Below are positions 24,817-35,865 of a stretch of DNA of 64,000 nucleotides, piece after piece. The stretch spans positions 186,001 to 250,000 of the forward strand of contig CASBWL010000041.1 in the NCBI GenBank assembly GCA_949130495.1. Direction: 5' to 3'. The position numbers and the translations under genes are program-made. How positions within the stretch are numbered: the stretch's first letter is position 1; each line of letters opens with the position of its first letter. The notes under the pieces are model-generated. The model was not told the origin of the DNA, did no database searches, and saw nothing but the letters and a program-made list of their open reading frames with translations. This stretch comes from Sambucus nigra (lineage: Eukaryota > Streptophyta > Magnoliopsida > Dipsacales > Adoxaceae).

Positions 24817-25842
24817 CCGATCTAGAGGCAGTCGGGAGCTCTCGGTACACGTTTGACTCCGATCAACTTCATTGTCAGAGAGAAAGATCAATAAATTTTT
24901 AAAGGGCTCTGAATCCCCTTTCCAACAGTCTACTCCATGCACGAATCATAATAGCAGTTCAGACGAACGAACCATTTTACTACCGAAAACCGACCTGGAG
25001 GCCAACGGGTGCTCTTGGGCCCCAATTTAACCCAAATCAACTTCATCATCAAAGAAAAAGCTCAATTAATCTTCTAAAGGCACTGAAACCATTTTTCAAC
25101 AGTCTGCCCCATGCATAAAACGGCATAATCACTTAGACGAATGATATGTTTTCCCCTAAAAATCGATCTAGAGGCCACTGGCCGATCCCGGGCCTCGATT
25201 TGACCCTAATCAACTTCATCTTAAAAAAAATCTTAAAGAATCCTCAAAGGGCTCTAAAACCCCTTTTCTAACGGTCCGCCTTGTGCACAAAATGACATAA
25301 TCGTTTGGACGAACGATCCGTTTTCTCTCGAGAACTGATATGGAGGCCATCGATCGCTCCCGAGCTTAGTTTGACCAAAGTCAACCCTTAAGCTTGAATG
25401 AGACTAAATGAATCTTCGAAGGGCACTGAATAATTTTTCCATCGGTGCATTACGTGCACGAATCAGCCTTAAGGAAGAGACGAATGACCCATTTTACTCT
25501 GAAAGGTCACTGGGCACTTTCGAGTCTCGGTTGACCAAAGTTAACTCTCCGAACCGGGCGAATCTCTTAGGAACATCAAAGTGCCTCACATAAAATTTCC
25601 AATAGTCCACCCCATTCATGATTCATACTTACGATTTGGACTAACAATCCATCACCGTCCGACGACCTCTTGTCCAAAGGATCGATGGGCCCTTTAGAGC
25701 CCCGTTTGACCCAAAATTAACTCCCAGAACCGGTAGAGGCCCAAAGGATGATCAAAGGTCTCAAAATTACCTTTCTAACAGTATGCCCCATGTACGATTT
25801 CGATTTACAGATTGCATTATATGACCTTTTTTCCGGAAAACT
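24817..25842. repeat. Tandem repeat, about 6 diverged units of 160-173 bp
   Basis: Units start near 24817, 24990, 25163, 25335, about 25505 and about 25660. They share a CCGATCTAGAGGCC-like start, GTTTGACCxxxATCAACTT, AAAGGGCTCTGAAxCCCxTTT and ACAGTCTGCCCCATGCACxAAT. Divergence is high, so the array is old. It lies upstream of a TATA box at 25948 and is best read as U3 sub-repeats of LTR K. Confidence 0.8.
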
Positions 25843-26251
25843 CTTCACGAGACTGCCAATTGGCAGCTCCATTTCTCTACCTATCGGTAGTGTGTTTAGG
25901 GCCACATTTGGTAGGATAAGGATAATGCCGATTTCCAGTCCCCCTACTATATATAAGGATATCATGAGCTCACTTCCAAGGCACCCCAAAAAATATCAAC
26001 TTTAGTGACCTCAGTAACATTCTTCTTAAGTCAACGAGGTATTCTTTTTTGAAACCTTTCTCCACCTTTCATTCCCATCATTTTCTCACCCAATTTAGCA
26101 AAAATCCTCCAACATTCTTCATGTGCAAGGAAGATCATGATCAATCTCCATGTCTCCAAAGAAGGATCAAATACTCTTCTCCCTTTTTAAATTCCTTTTA
26201 TTCTTGCATTAGTTATATAAATCATTAATTTAGCTTTTCATCACATACATT
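25843..26251 (+). mobile_element. LTR K (Tat/Ogre-like) promoter and transcribed region, left part
   Basis: TATATATAAGG at 25948-25958 is a good TATA box downstream of the tandem repeats. The sequence continues to the ACATT target duplication of element F and resumes at 32289. Assignment to the Tat/Ogre clade rests on the right part. Confidence 0.45.
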
Positions 26252-27277
26252 TGTAAGGACATAATTTTATAAATGTCCAGGTAGAATCTAGGAATTTTCT
26301 ATTCGTCCTAGATCACAGTATGTATGTCTGACACCGCTATATTCGGCACCTCAACACGATCATCCTCGACGGCCTTGATTCGAATCCATGCATCCATCAT
26401 CTTCAAACGTGCATCATGCTACATGCAACGTGCTGCTCAACTTATTCCCACTACTCCACTTCATAATATTGGTAAAATAATTTATTGGACTTGTTTATAT
26501 TTGCATAAATATTTGGGAATTTTTTAGAATATATTTTTTGAAGTCTAAATTATTTTTTATCAAAAGCAGAATGTTTTCTAAGTGTAGAAGTGGACTGCCT
26601 CGGTCGACAAGCTCATTCAAACAAGTTCACACTATTTTTCGAGTGAGATAAGCATCTCGCGCGATGTCATTCGAATGACACATTTTCTTTGTTCGAGCGA
26701 CGCCGCGGCCTCGATTTCGTATAAATATCTGGCTTCATTCTACATATTTTCGAAGTCTTTTTCGCACAAGTTTCTGCGTTTTCACAGCCCAGAAAATAGA
26801 CTTCATGTTTTAAGATTTTATACCTTGTTTATGCACATAATCACTCCCATATATGTATGTGAATCTTTAAATCATCAAGAGGATCATTTTATACCTTGTT
26901 TCTCATCTAGAGTATTTTATACCTTGTTTCTCATCTAGAGTATTTTATGGAAAAGACGTCTTCTTCTCTTCTGCTGCCCACCTGGAGTTCTTACGGGAGA
27001 TTCCAGCCGACGACATCGAAACCGACACCTGAGGGTATTTCGTATGTCTCTCTCATTTTCATTGTAATCCGTGTAATCGTTACTTTAAAAATTATTGTGA
27101 AAATAAAACGTTTTGCCCCTTTGGGGGATTTTTCCTCACTTGTGAGTTTTGTTTGTGATTGACTGTTTTTGCATGATCATTTTGATTTCAATCACATCTA
27201 GATGCATGTTTTAGGATTTAATTGAAAAATGAGTTTAATTAAATAATTTCCTTATTTGAACGCAAGCGCTATCTTCA
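26252..27277 (+). mobile_element. Element F 5' LTR, 1026 bp
   Basis: It runs from TGTAAGGACAT to TATCTTCA. It includes a decayed U3 motif array (26612-26713), TATAAATA (26720-26727), a 28-bp tandem duplication (26886-26941), AATAAA (27102-27107) and the hairpin CCCC-TTT-GGGG (27116-27126). Confidence 0.9.
26886..26941 (+). repeat. 28-bp tandem duplication in F 5' LTR
   Basis: Two identical units beginning ATTTTATACCTTG; only one equivalent is in the 3' LTR, so the duplication arose after insertion. Confidence 0.85.
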
Positions 27278-27280
27278 AAT

Positions 27281-27292
27281 TGGTATCAGAGC
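27281..27292 (+). promoter_or_regulatory. Primer binding site, element F (tRNA-iMet)
   Basis: An exact TGGTATCAGAGC lies 3 bp after the LTR end. Confidence 0.92.
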
Positions 27293-27399
27293 CAATTACA
27301 CAAATATATCGTGTAATTTTCCGCAAACTTTTTCTAAGATATCAATTTTCTAAAAATTTGATTTTTGAAAATGGGCGTGTTCATAATGGACAAATTTAA

Positions 27400-28204
27400 A
27401 AAGGGCGATGTCGGGATTACTAGCAGTCAAGTAGAGAAGACTACCTATCATACTTCGATACATGGCTTGCTCTACGTCCTTACCTGAAGTGTTCTTACTA
27501 AGATTGGTAGTGGTACTCATAGGTGTACGTGCATGCTTAGCAGAGTCTAAACTAAATTTCTTCACTAGGTCTCTAGCATACTTGGATTGGGAGATGAACA
27601 TCAACCTCTAGCTGACAAATCTGAAGACCAAGGAAGAAAGTAAGCTCACTTACCAAGCTCACCTCAAACTCACTTTTCATCTCCGCCTCAAAGTGGTGAG
27701 CATGCTGGGAGCACGTGGATCCAAAGACTATGTCATCCACATAGACCTAGGCAACCAAAATATCACTGTTATCTCTCCTGACGAGCAACATCATATCAAC
27801 TCCGCCTCTCTTGAAGCCATGGGATAAGAGATAGGAAGTAAGCCACTCGTACCAAGCATGGGGTGCTTGCTTCAAACTATACAAGACTTTCCTCAGATAA
27901 TAAATGTGCTCAGGGTGCTCAGGGTCTTCAAACCCTTTTGGTTGTTCCACGTAAACCTCCTCTTGTAGAATGCCATTTAGTAAGGCACTCTTGAGATCCA
28001 TCTGATATAACTTGAAGCGCAGATGACATGCGATGGCGAGTAGTAAGCAGACGGACTCAAGCCTCGTAATAGGAGCAAATGTCTCCCTAAAGTCTACACC
28101 ATTTATCTGTGTGTAGCCTTGAGCAACCAACCTATCCTTGTTTCTAATTATGGTACCATGTTCGTCCATTTTATTCTTGAAAATCCACCTGGTACCTATC
28201 ACAT
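27400..28204 (-). pseudogene. Element F inverted RT copy (left arm of palindrome)
   Basis: On the minus strand it reads [78 protein letters not shown] and LKQAPHAWYEWL, a copia reverse transcriptase. Near 27800 the frame breaks; the YVDD region and the [10 protein letters not shown] and TPMSTTT segments follow to 27400. It is the reverse complement of 28273-29077 with equal length (805 bp) and about 25 differences by my count, roughly 3%. A minus-strand frame continues through the loop into the antisense of the right arm. It has no start context or terminus of its own. Confidence 0.92.
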
Positions 28205-28272
28205 GCAGGATGACTTGCTTCAGTTTAGAAAGAACAATGTCTGGGATCTTGTCCCCTGACCTAGTGAGACAA
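28205..28272. other. 68-bp loop between palindrome arms
   Basis: This is the sense RT segment (QDDLLQF-like, then NNVWDLVP) that precedes the right arm in normal order. It occurs once, so it would form the loop of the hairpin. Confidence 0.85.
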
Positions 28273-29670
28273 ATGTGATAGGTACCAGGTGGATTTTCAA
28301 GAATAAAATGGACGAACATGGTACCATAATTAGAAACAAGGCTAGGTTAGTTGCTCAAGGCTACACACAGATAAAGGGTGTAGACTTTAGGGAGACATTT
28401 TCTCCTATTACGAGGCTTGAGTCCGTCTGCTTACTACTCGCCATCGCATGTCATCTGCGCTTCAAGTTATATCAGATGGATGTCAAGAGTGCCTTACTAA
28501 ATGGCATTCTACAAGAGGAGGTTTACGTGGAACAACCAAAAGGGTTTGAAGACCCTGAGCACCCTGAGCACATTTATTATCTGAGGAAAGCCTTGTATAG
28601 TTTGAAGCAAGCACCCCATGCTTGATACGAGTGGCTTACTTCTTATCTCTTAGCCCATGGCTTCAAGAGAGGGGGAGTTGATATGATGTTGCTCGTTAGG
28701 AGAGATAACGGTGATATTTTGGTTGCCCGGGTCTATGTGGATGGCATAGTCTTTGGATCCACGTGCTCCCAGCATGCTCACCACTTTGAGGAGGAGATGA
28801 AAAGTGAGTTTGAGGTGAGCTTGGTAAGTGAGCTTACTTTCTTCCTTGGTCTCCAGATTTGTCAGCTAGAGGTTGATGTTCATCTCCCAATCTAAGTATG
28901 TTAGAGACCTAGTGAAGAAATTTGGTTTAGACTCCGCTAAGCATGCACGTACACCTATGAGTACCACTACCAATCTTAGTAAGGACACTTCAGGTAAGGA
29001 CGTAGAGCAAACCATGTATCGAAGTATGATAGGAAGTCTTCTCTACTTGACTGCTAGTCATCCCGACATCGCCTTTAGTTTTGGAGTCTATGCGCGGTAT
29101 CAGGCATCCCCTAAAGAGTCACACTTACTCGCTCTTAAATGTATTATGAAATTCGTGAGTGGGACTCTCTCCCATGGCATTTGGTATTCCTTTGATATCA
29201 CTGACCGTTTGTCCGAATACTCGGATGCTGACTGGGCTGGGGGATGCAGATGGATGTAAGAGCACTTTTGGTGGGTGTTTCTTCATTAATTATTCTCTTG
29301 GTTGAGCAAGAAGCAAAACTCCATCTCTTTGTCCACTCCGAAGGCTGAGTACATAGCCGCTGAAAGTTGCTGCACACAAAGTTTGTGGATGTAGAAGATG
29401 ATAAAGGATTATGGGATATTACAGGACACCATGACCATTTCCTGTGATAAAATGAGTGCGATACACATATCCCGCAATCCAGTCCAGCATTCACGTACAA
29501 AGCACATCAGGATATGCTATCACTTTATACGTTAGTTAGTCGAGGAGAAAGTCGTATCCCTGGGTTTCGTACCCACTGACCTTCAATTAGCCGATATTTT
29601 TACGAAACCTTTAGATGCCCTTAGATTTGAGAGTCTTAGGAAGTCTTTAGGGATTTGCATAGTTAACTGA
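28207..29670 (+). pseudogene. pol: Element F RT and RNase H, sense copy (includes right arm)
   Basis: It reads [34 protein letters not shown] and [16 protein letters not shown] replaces Trp after QAPHA (28624). The catalytic YVDD is YVDG (28735-28746), a lost catalytic Asp. Then follow [30 protein letters not shown] and the RNase H motif SDADWAGG, with frameshifts. The C terminus ends SLGICIVN and a stop at 29668-29670. RT and RNase H would convert RNA to cDNA. Multiple lesions make it non-functional, but its RNA would pair with the left arm. Confidence 0.9.
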
Positions 29671-31253
29671 TGGGATGGTCCGTGTCTATCATAGGATGCT
29701 TTGTCATGTTCATATCACATGATTCCTATTACTAGATTGTATCATTTGTATTCTTATTTTTGCTTTTTATATTTTTTTGAAAAAATCCAAAAAGATTTTC
29801 TTTTTATACAAATTTTTGAAAAGCACAAAAAGATTTTATTTCGATAAAATTATGAAAAAACCAAAAAGATTTTTGTATTTTGTATACATTTTTTTATGAG
29901 CATTTAAGATAACCAAGGCACAACTTCACTTCCATTTATCCATGTGACTGTTTGATAGTGATTTGAGACGCTACATCATTATATCCATGTGATTTACATT
30001 GTTTGGAGTCTATGAGATGTGATTAGTGATATCTTTCTACATGTTTGGCTCCTTATCTCCTTTATTGCACACATGCATGGTTTTATTTGATTATTGCACT
30101 TGTCTATCACATGTTGGTTTGAGTGTTTCCATCTCAATTTTGTCTATACAACGAACCTTATGCGATAAAACTTGACACGATTGGAATGCATGTAAATCCC
30201 ATTTGGTGAGATTGTGTGATATTTTTTTAACCGTGAAGGGCTACGAAAGGTTCATATCTATCCTTTGTGATTAAGCCTCTGTTTAAATTGGACCTAAAAA
30301 ATTGAGGAATTTTATTATCCGGGGTCCAAAGAGGTTAAAAGAAGCCGAAAAATCTTAAGGCAATAAAAAGCAATATATGACAAATATGGGCCATTAGGTT
30401 TCACCATCAATTCTCCAATGTTTGAAAATTTAGATAACCACTATTCAAAATATAAATCTGAGGGAGTTTAGTTGGAGAATTTAAACAGTTTTTCTCTTCC
30501 TTGAAAGTCCTAAAAAAGCATTAATCGTTTTGGACGTTATTATTCTGGAAATCACTTTGAGCTTTGATTTGCTAATTTGATTGATTCAATGTCTCATAAT
30601 TCCATGTTTTTACACCTAAGGAAGATGTTGAGTTTATTCGTTAAGAGTATCCGATATTCATCGTGCACATATGTTGTTTGTATGCATTGATTTCCCTATC
30701 GAATTTTGTCACACCTCTACATGTACGCTATCATCAACTTGGTTGTTTTTTTGTTCTTTCATGGTGTGATTCTTTGTTGTATATTTTGTGTGAAAATTTT
30801 TGAAAAATTCGAAAATAAGTTTGTTTACTCCCTTGTGACATTCTCCATTTGCATTAATTTGTGCTTCTCATATCTGTCTATTTGGGGACATAATAAAAAG
30901 GGGGAGAAGAATTATGGGGGAGAATTGTTTTGGTATTTGGCTGATTTATCAATGATTTGCTTAAGCTTAATTGATCTTTGATTTTTGCATATCATTATAT
31001 TTCAAATTGTTGCTTGTCACGGGTATTTGCTTTATCTCATGTGTGTAGGTACAAAATTAATAATTATTGGATTGCACACCCTGATGAGAAAAGCTTTGAG
31101 AGGTTCTGAAAAGTTGAAGCTTTGAAGATGTTGAAGTTTGATTGACGACATGTCAGCTAGTATTCTTAGTTTGAGGGTTTTAGGGGAATATTATCTTGTA
31201 TGTCATTTGCTTTATTGAGATAGCATAATTCAAATTTTTTATGTATGTACTGG
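29671..31253 (+). other. Element F 3' tail with CAAAAAGATTT repeats and multiple purine tracts
   Basis: There is no conserved gene here. The block at 29765-29885 has three spaced CAAAAAGATT units. GGGCTACGAAAGGTT and the TTATCCGGGGTCCAAAGAGG block recur in element B. Purine tracts AAAAAGGGGGAGAAG (30896-30910) and ATGGGGGAGAA (30915-30925) fit the multiple polypurine tracts known from Sireviruses. A 91-codon hydrophobic frame at 30706-30981 lacks an ATG start and is not kept in B. Confidence 0.75.
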
Positions 31254-31273
31254 CATAGACATAGGGGAAAATT
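31254..31273 (+). promoter_or_regulatory. Polypurine tract, element F
   Basis: AGGGGAAAA precedes the TGTAAGG start of the 3' LTR by 2-3 bases. Confidence 0.7.
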
Positions 31274-32288
31274 TGTAAGGACATAATTTTAAAAATGTCC
31301 AGGGTAGAATATAGGAATTTTTTATTCATCCTAGATCACAGTATGTATGTCTGATACCGCTACATTAGGCACGTCAATACGATCATCCTTGACGACCTTG
31401 AATCGAATCTATGCATCCATTATCTTCACACGTGCATCATTCTACATGCGACATGCTGCTCAACTTATTCCCACTACTCCACTTCATAATATTGGTAAAA
31501 TTATTTATTGGAGTTGTTTATATTTGCATAAATATTTGGGAATTTTTTAGAAAATATTTTGTGAAGTCTGAATTATTTTTTATCAAAAGCAGAAATTTTT
31601 CTAAGTGTAGAAGTGGACTGCCTCGGTTGACGAGCTCGTTCAAACGAGTTCACACTGTCGTTCGAGCGAGATAAGCATCTCGGGCGATGTCGTTCGAACA
31701 ATACGTGTCCTTCGTTTGAGCGAGATGCCTATCTCGTTCGAGCGACGTCGCTGTCTCAATTTTCGTATAAATATCTGGCTTCATTTTACACGTTTTCCAA
31801 GTCTTTTTTGCACAAGTTTCTGCGTTTTCACAGCCCAAAAACCAAACTTCATGTTTTAAGGTTTTATACCTTATTTATTCACATAATCACTCCCATATAT
31901 GTGTGTGAATCTTTAAACCTTCAAGATGATCGTTTTTTTCTCATCTCGAGTATTTTGTGGAGAAGTCGTCCTCTTCTCTACTGCTGCCCACCTGGAGTTC
32001 TTGTGGGAGATTCCAGCCGACGACATCGGAACCGACACCTGAGGGTATTTCGTATGTCACTCTTATTTTCATTGTAATCCGTGTAACCATTACTTTACAA
32101 ATTATAGTGAAAATAAAAGGTTTTGCCCCTTTGGGGGATTTTTCCTCACTTGTGTGTTTTGTTTGCGATTGACTGTTCTTGCATGATCATATAGATTTCA
32201 ATCACACCTAGATGCATGTTTTAGGATTTAATTGAAAAACTGAATTTAATTAAATAATTTCCTTATTTGAACGCAAGCGCACTCTTCA
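31274..32288 (+). mobile_element. Element F 3' LTR, 1015 bp
   Basis: It runs from TGTAAGGACAT to ACTCTTCA. TATAAATA is at 31766-31773, AATAAA at 32112-32117 and the hairpin CCCC-TTT-GGGG at 32126-32136. By eye it differs from the 5' LTR at roughly 6-8% of sites, with much of the difference in the CpG-rich array. Confidence 0.9.
31624..31757. promoter_or_regulatory. U3 palindromic CpG array, F 3' LTR
   Basis: Repeated CGTTCGAGCGA, CGTTCAAACGAG and GTCGTTCGAAC units occur in both orientations, ending just upstream of TATAAATA. It is CpG-dense compared with its surroundings. Confidence 0.7.
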
Positions 32289-33345
32289 ACATTAATATCT
32301 CATCCTTTATTATTTATATTGCACATAATTTATTTTCTATAAAAAAAACAAAGAAAAAGAGGGTTACACTTGTAAATTCCGAAGGGATTCTTCATAACAT
32401 TTTTTCAAAACTAAAAATATCTTTTTAACACACACATATATAATAAAACTCTCGATTGAATCTATGGGATAACCCCCACCCTTATGCCGTATGCGAACTA
32501 CGTGGACTTTGATGCCTTTATAGGCTACGTAGGCGTCTCGGGCAAAAATCCGAGACTCGAGTCCTATTTTCTGATTTTCCTATTTTTATCTTTTTCTTAT
32601 TCGTATATTATTTCATATATATTATACTCGTGATTCATATTTGTATTTTATCTAACATATATTATCGTTACATTATAATGACTAATATCTCGATAAGCAC
32701 ACACATCATATTTTTTATTATTATCTGGGGAACATTCCTTTGTATGACCTTACTCCGTCTTTCCCATGACGCGAATTGAATGATTCCGATATCCATTTAT
32801 ATATATACATGCACACACTTCATGGGGAAATTAAGGAAAATAGTAACATAATTTCACGAGAGATCGAAAGGGCGAGATGGGTGGCTAACACCTTCACATT
32901 CCGTAACTTATCCCCCAAACCTTTGAACTATTGATTTTGTAAGCATCAGTTTGTCTTTGATGTCTCTCTCTCGAGGTAGAGACATGTTATTTTTCCTGTT
33001 TATTTGAAAAAGAGGCTCTCACAAAAACACTCTAAATGAAAAATACTATGTATTTTTCTATAGAAATGTGTATACTCCAAATGAGTACCATTTCTTTTCT
33101 CTGTATTATTTTCTTTTCTGTTGTGTTTATCTATTTAGATTAGTGTACTCATACAACCTCAATGAATTCCCTTATATACATGTTTGAGGTAAACAAAACG
33201 AGAAGACATGGAGAAAAAGGTGGAGTAAAAACCAGATCAAAAGGACCTCCATGTTTGAGGATTCCATTTAACAAAGCATGAGACAAAGGGAGGGAATTAA
33301 GGACGTTGGTCTTCCATCAATTTTCAGATTTAACAATCTCCACGC
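32289..33345 (+). mobile_element. LTR K (Tat/Ogre-like), right part and downstream
   Basis: After the ACATT duplication the sequence contains CTACGTGGACTTTGATGCC, GGCTACGTAGGCGTCTCGGG and GGGTGGCTAACACCTTCAC near 32880. These are like the U5 and leader of plant Tat/Ogre gypsy elements; this is recalled family knowledge, not a search. A perfect 8-bp stem (ATGTCTCT/AGAGACAT) with a 10-nt loop lies at 32960-32985. I see no coding sequence, and the right border with copia X2 is approximate. Confidence 0.45.
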
Positions 33346-34002
33346 TTGGAAAATAAAACAACATTTTCCCAACAAGAATCTGACCACTTTAATAATCATC
33401 GAAATAGCAACAATCTCCACCTTGGTGAGATATCAAAAAAAAATAACCCTATATTTTCCAAATAAGCGAACGATCTGAATTGCCTCCAAATTTGCTTAAT
33501 ATCTCCATACACCCGGAGGTGTTCAAATCCAAAATATAGTGATCAAGTTCAAATAGTATCAAACCTGACCCCAGTTAATACTTTCGTTAGCATATCCAGA
33601 GGACTATCTACAATTCCAATCTTCTTTAGCAGAATAGTTCCTTCTTTTAAAATTTCTCAAAATAAGAGGAAACAAACATCGGTGTTCTTTGTCCATGAAT
33701 AATGCATTTGGTTCTTCACTAAGTTGAAGGCACTTTATATATCACAAAAGACGTCCACGTGATCTTGAATGATCCCCAATGCTAAAATTAACCCACGAAG
33801 CCAAACAGCTTCCTTAATGGCCTCTGTCGCTGCCATATACTTTGCCTATGTAGTAGAAAATGCAACTATAGATTGTAGTGTAGACCTCTAACACACCAGT
33901 CCTCCAACAAGTGTAAACACACAATTTACGGTGGACCAAAATTTATCTAAATCATCAGCACAATCTAAATCCACATATCCAAGCACATGTTGACGAGCAC
34001 GT
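33346..34002 (-). pseudogene. Antisense copia remnant X2: RNase H, pol C terminus and LTR start
   Basis: On the minus strand from 34002 it reads GYVDLDCADDLDKFWSTV, then VAFSTT, YMAATEAIKEAVWLRGLILA, and DMLTKVLTGVRFD near 33590. This is the copia RNase H and pol C terminus. GGTGGAGAT then TGTT at about 33410-33425 fits a polypurine tract and 3' LTR start. A second GGAGATTGTT lies about 95 bp further at 33330. Element B is inserted at 34008; the RT part resumes at 43314. Confidence 0.8.
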
Positions 34003-34624
34003 GAATCTGTAAGGAGATAATTTTATAAATGTCCGTCACAATTTGAGTATGTCGTATACCGCTACGAGTCGTCGAAGAATTGAAGAAGTTTTCATCTACA
34101 AAAGACGAATTCGAATTACAAGTGGTCTTCAACATTCAAGCCCAACAATATGACATTTGGTAAGATAATGTTTAAAGTTTCATTTACATTTCATATTAAA
34201 GTGTTGGGATATTTTTATCAAATATTTTCTAAAGATTTTGTTCTCGACACCTTTTTGTAGAAAAATCATAATTATTAAAAAAACAAAAAAATACGAAACT
34301 GGCGACCACGCGTTCGTATCGAAATTATCTACAAGCAAGCTTGAAATCTCGTTTGATAGGTCATTCAAACGACCTACTTATGTCATTCAAACGACATAGC
34401 TATCTCGTTCAAATGATATTGTTTTCGTTCGAGCAAGTTGACTTTTTGACTGAGACGCTGCTGACAGCCTGATCTCTTTGATCATCTCAAATTTTCTTAT
34501 AAAAAGAGGGTCAACGTGTGGTTTCTTCGTGGAGAATAGTTTTCAACTTTAAAGAGTTTTAAACCTTTGAAACTTTTGTTTTTTTTTATCTGCCCAGAAT
34601 TTAATTCGATAACTTTGGCAGAAA

Positions 34625-35865
34625 TAGGGTTGTAAACGAATATTCGAAAATCCACATCCGTCTGATATCCGAATCCAAATTTGCGGATATTTATCCGAAA
34701 ATATGGAAACGGATACGAATATGGATACTCTTTAAAAATATTCGAGAAAACAGATACGGATACGGATAGTACTAGTATCCGACATGGATAATCCGTATCC
34801 GATACAGAGTATCCATTTTATCGGATATCCGTTTTACCGGATATCCGTATCCATCAAACATATGTTTAAAATGTTACTAATAATATTAGTATTAGTATTA
34901 CTAATAAAATAATATTAAAACAAATCTTAATCGTTTATTCCCAAAACAAAATAAACACATACTCCACTCAAAACAAGAACACCCTAAAGTTATTATTTTA
35001 TTGGGTATATTATAAAATGTCATTTATTATTATTTAATTGGGTATATTATCATGGAGTTACACTAAAGTTACAATACACATTATCACACACAACATACTA
35101 AAGAACATATACTCCACTAAAAAAAAACTAACTTCGATTCATTTCTCCTTCGTACAAAATAAGAGAAAAGAAACTCTCATGTGGTTGTTCATTAGTCTCC
35201 TTAATTATAAATAAAAGTAAAAGAGGAACAAAAAAGAATGTAAGAGAGAAACATAATAGAATGTAAGAGAGAAACATAAAAGTAAAGAGATGGTTTGGTT
35301 TGTAATGAGAACTGAAGTTAACAACATGTATATTATATACAAAATAAAAATGTATACTTATTAAAATAAAAATATCAGTATGTTTTGAAGACAAAAGGTC
35401 CACGAGGTTATCATTCTCAATAAATTTGATTAATCTAAAAGGTGCATATTTATTTCTACTGTCATGGAATGCGACTGTAATTTTTTTTGGATGGCTTTAA
35501 GCTTATATGGTTATAAAGTATGGATGACTTTAAACCATATTATCATTATGGAATGATACTATTATTATGGAATCCATAATTGTTGATGTTAGGAAGAAGT
35601 AATTTTGTTACATATTTATTTGGATTGGATTGGATTTCATTGGATTGGATATTTTAATTGTTATTTTTTACGATGGCTAAATAATGTAAATGGATACGGA
35701 TATTATCCGAATCCGAGGTATCCGAGCGGATACGGATATGGATAGTTGTTTTAACTATCCGGGCGGATATGGATACGGATACGGATAGTACATTCAGATA
35801 GTGGATACGGATATGGAAAACATGGTATCTGATCCGTATCCGTATCCGTCCGTTTACCACCCCTA
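34625..35865. mobile_element. hAT-type non-autonomous transposon, 1241 bp, TSD GGCAGAAA
   Basis: The ends TAGGGTTGTAAACG and CGTTTACCACCCCTA are imperfect inverted repeats. A perfect 8-bp duplication GGCAGAAA flanks it (34617-34624 and 35866-35873), and B's 3' LTR holds the empty site with a single GGCAGAAA. About 200 bp at each end are packed with GGATACGGATATCCG-type subterminal motifs. The middle (about 34,870-35,640) is AT-rich without a transposase gene. Confidence 0.92.

Larger units (their letters stand above)
26252..32288 (+). mobile_element. Element F: rearranged copia element with internal inverted repeat, TSD ACATT
   Basis: LTRs at 26252-27277 and 31274-32288 are flanked by perfect 5-bp duplications ACATT (26247-26251 and 32289-32293). 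Between them are a tRNA-Met primer site, a short leader, an antisense copy of RT, a 68-bp loop, the sense RT/RNase H, a 1.6-kb tail and a polypurine tract. Gag, protease and integrase are absent. RT and U5 are closely related to element H. The whole element lies inside LTR K. Confidence 0.92.

Noticed and set aside
24817..25842. CRISPR-like or centromeric satellite array
   Set aside because: Units are long, diverged and without spacers, so not CRISPR; only six copies within an LTR context, so not called a centromere satellite.
27400..29077. Palindrome in F as an assembly artefact
   Set aside because: About 25 private differences between arms, equal arm length and a single-copy loop are not expected from a duplicated read or contig; long reads would settle it.
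30706..30981. Hydrophobic 91-codon frame in the F tail, possible envelope-like protein of a Sirevirus
   Set aside because: It begins at TTG rather than ATG and the aligned region of element B has no matching frame, so it is probably chance in AT-rich tail.
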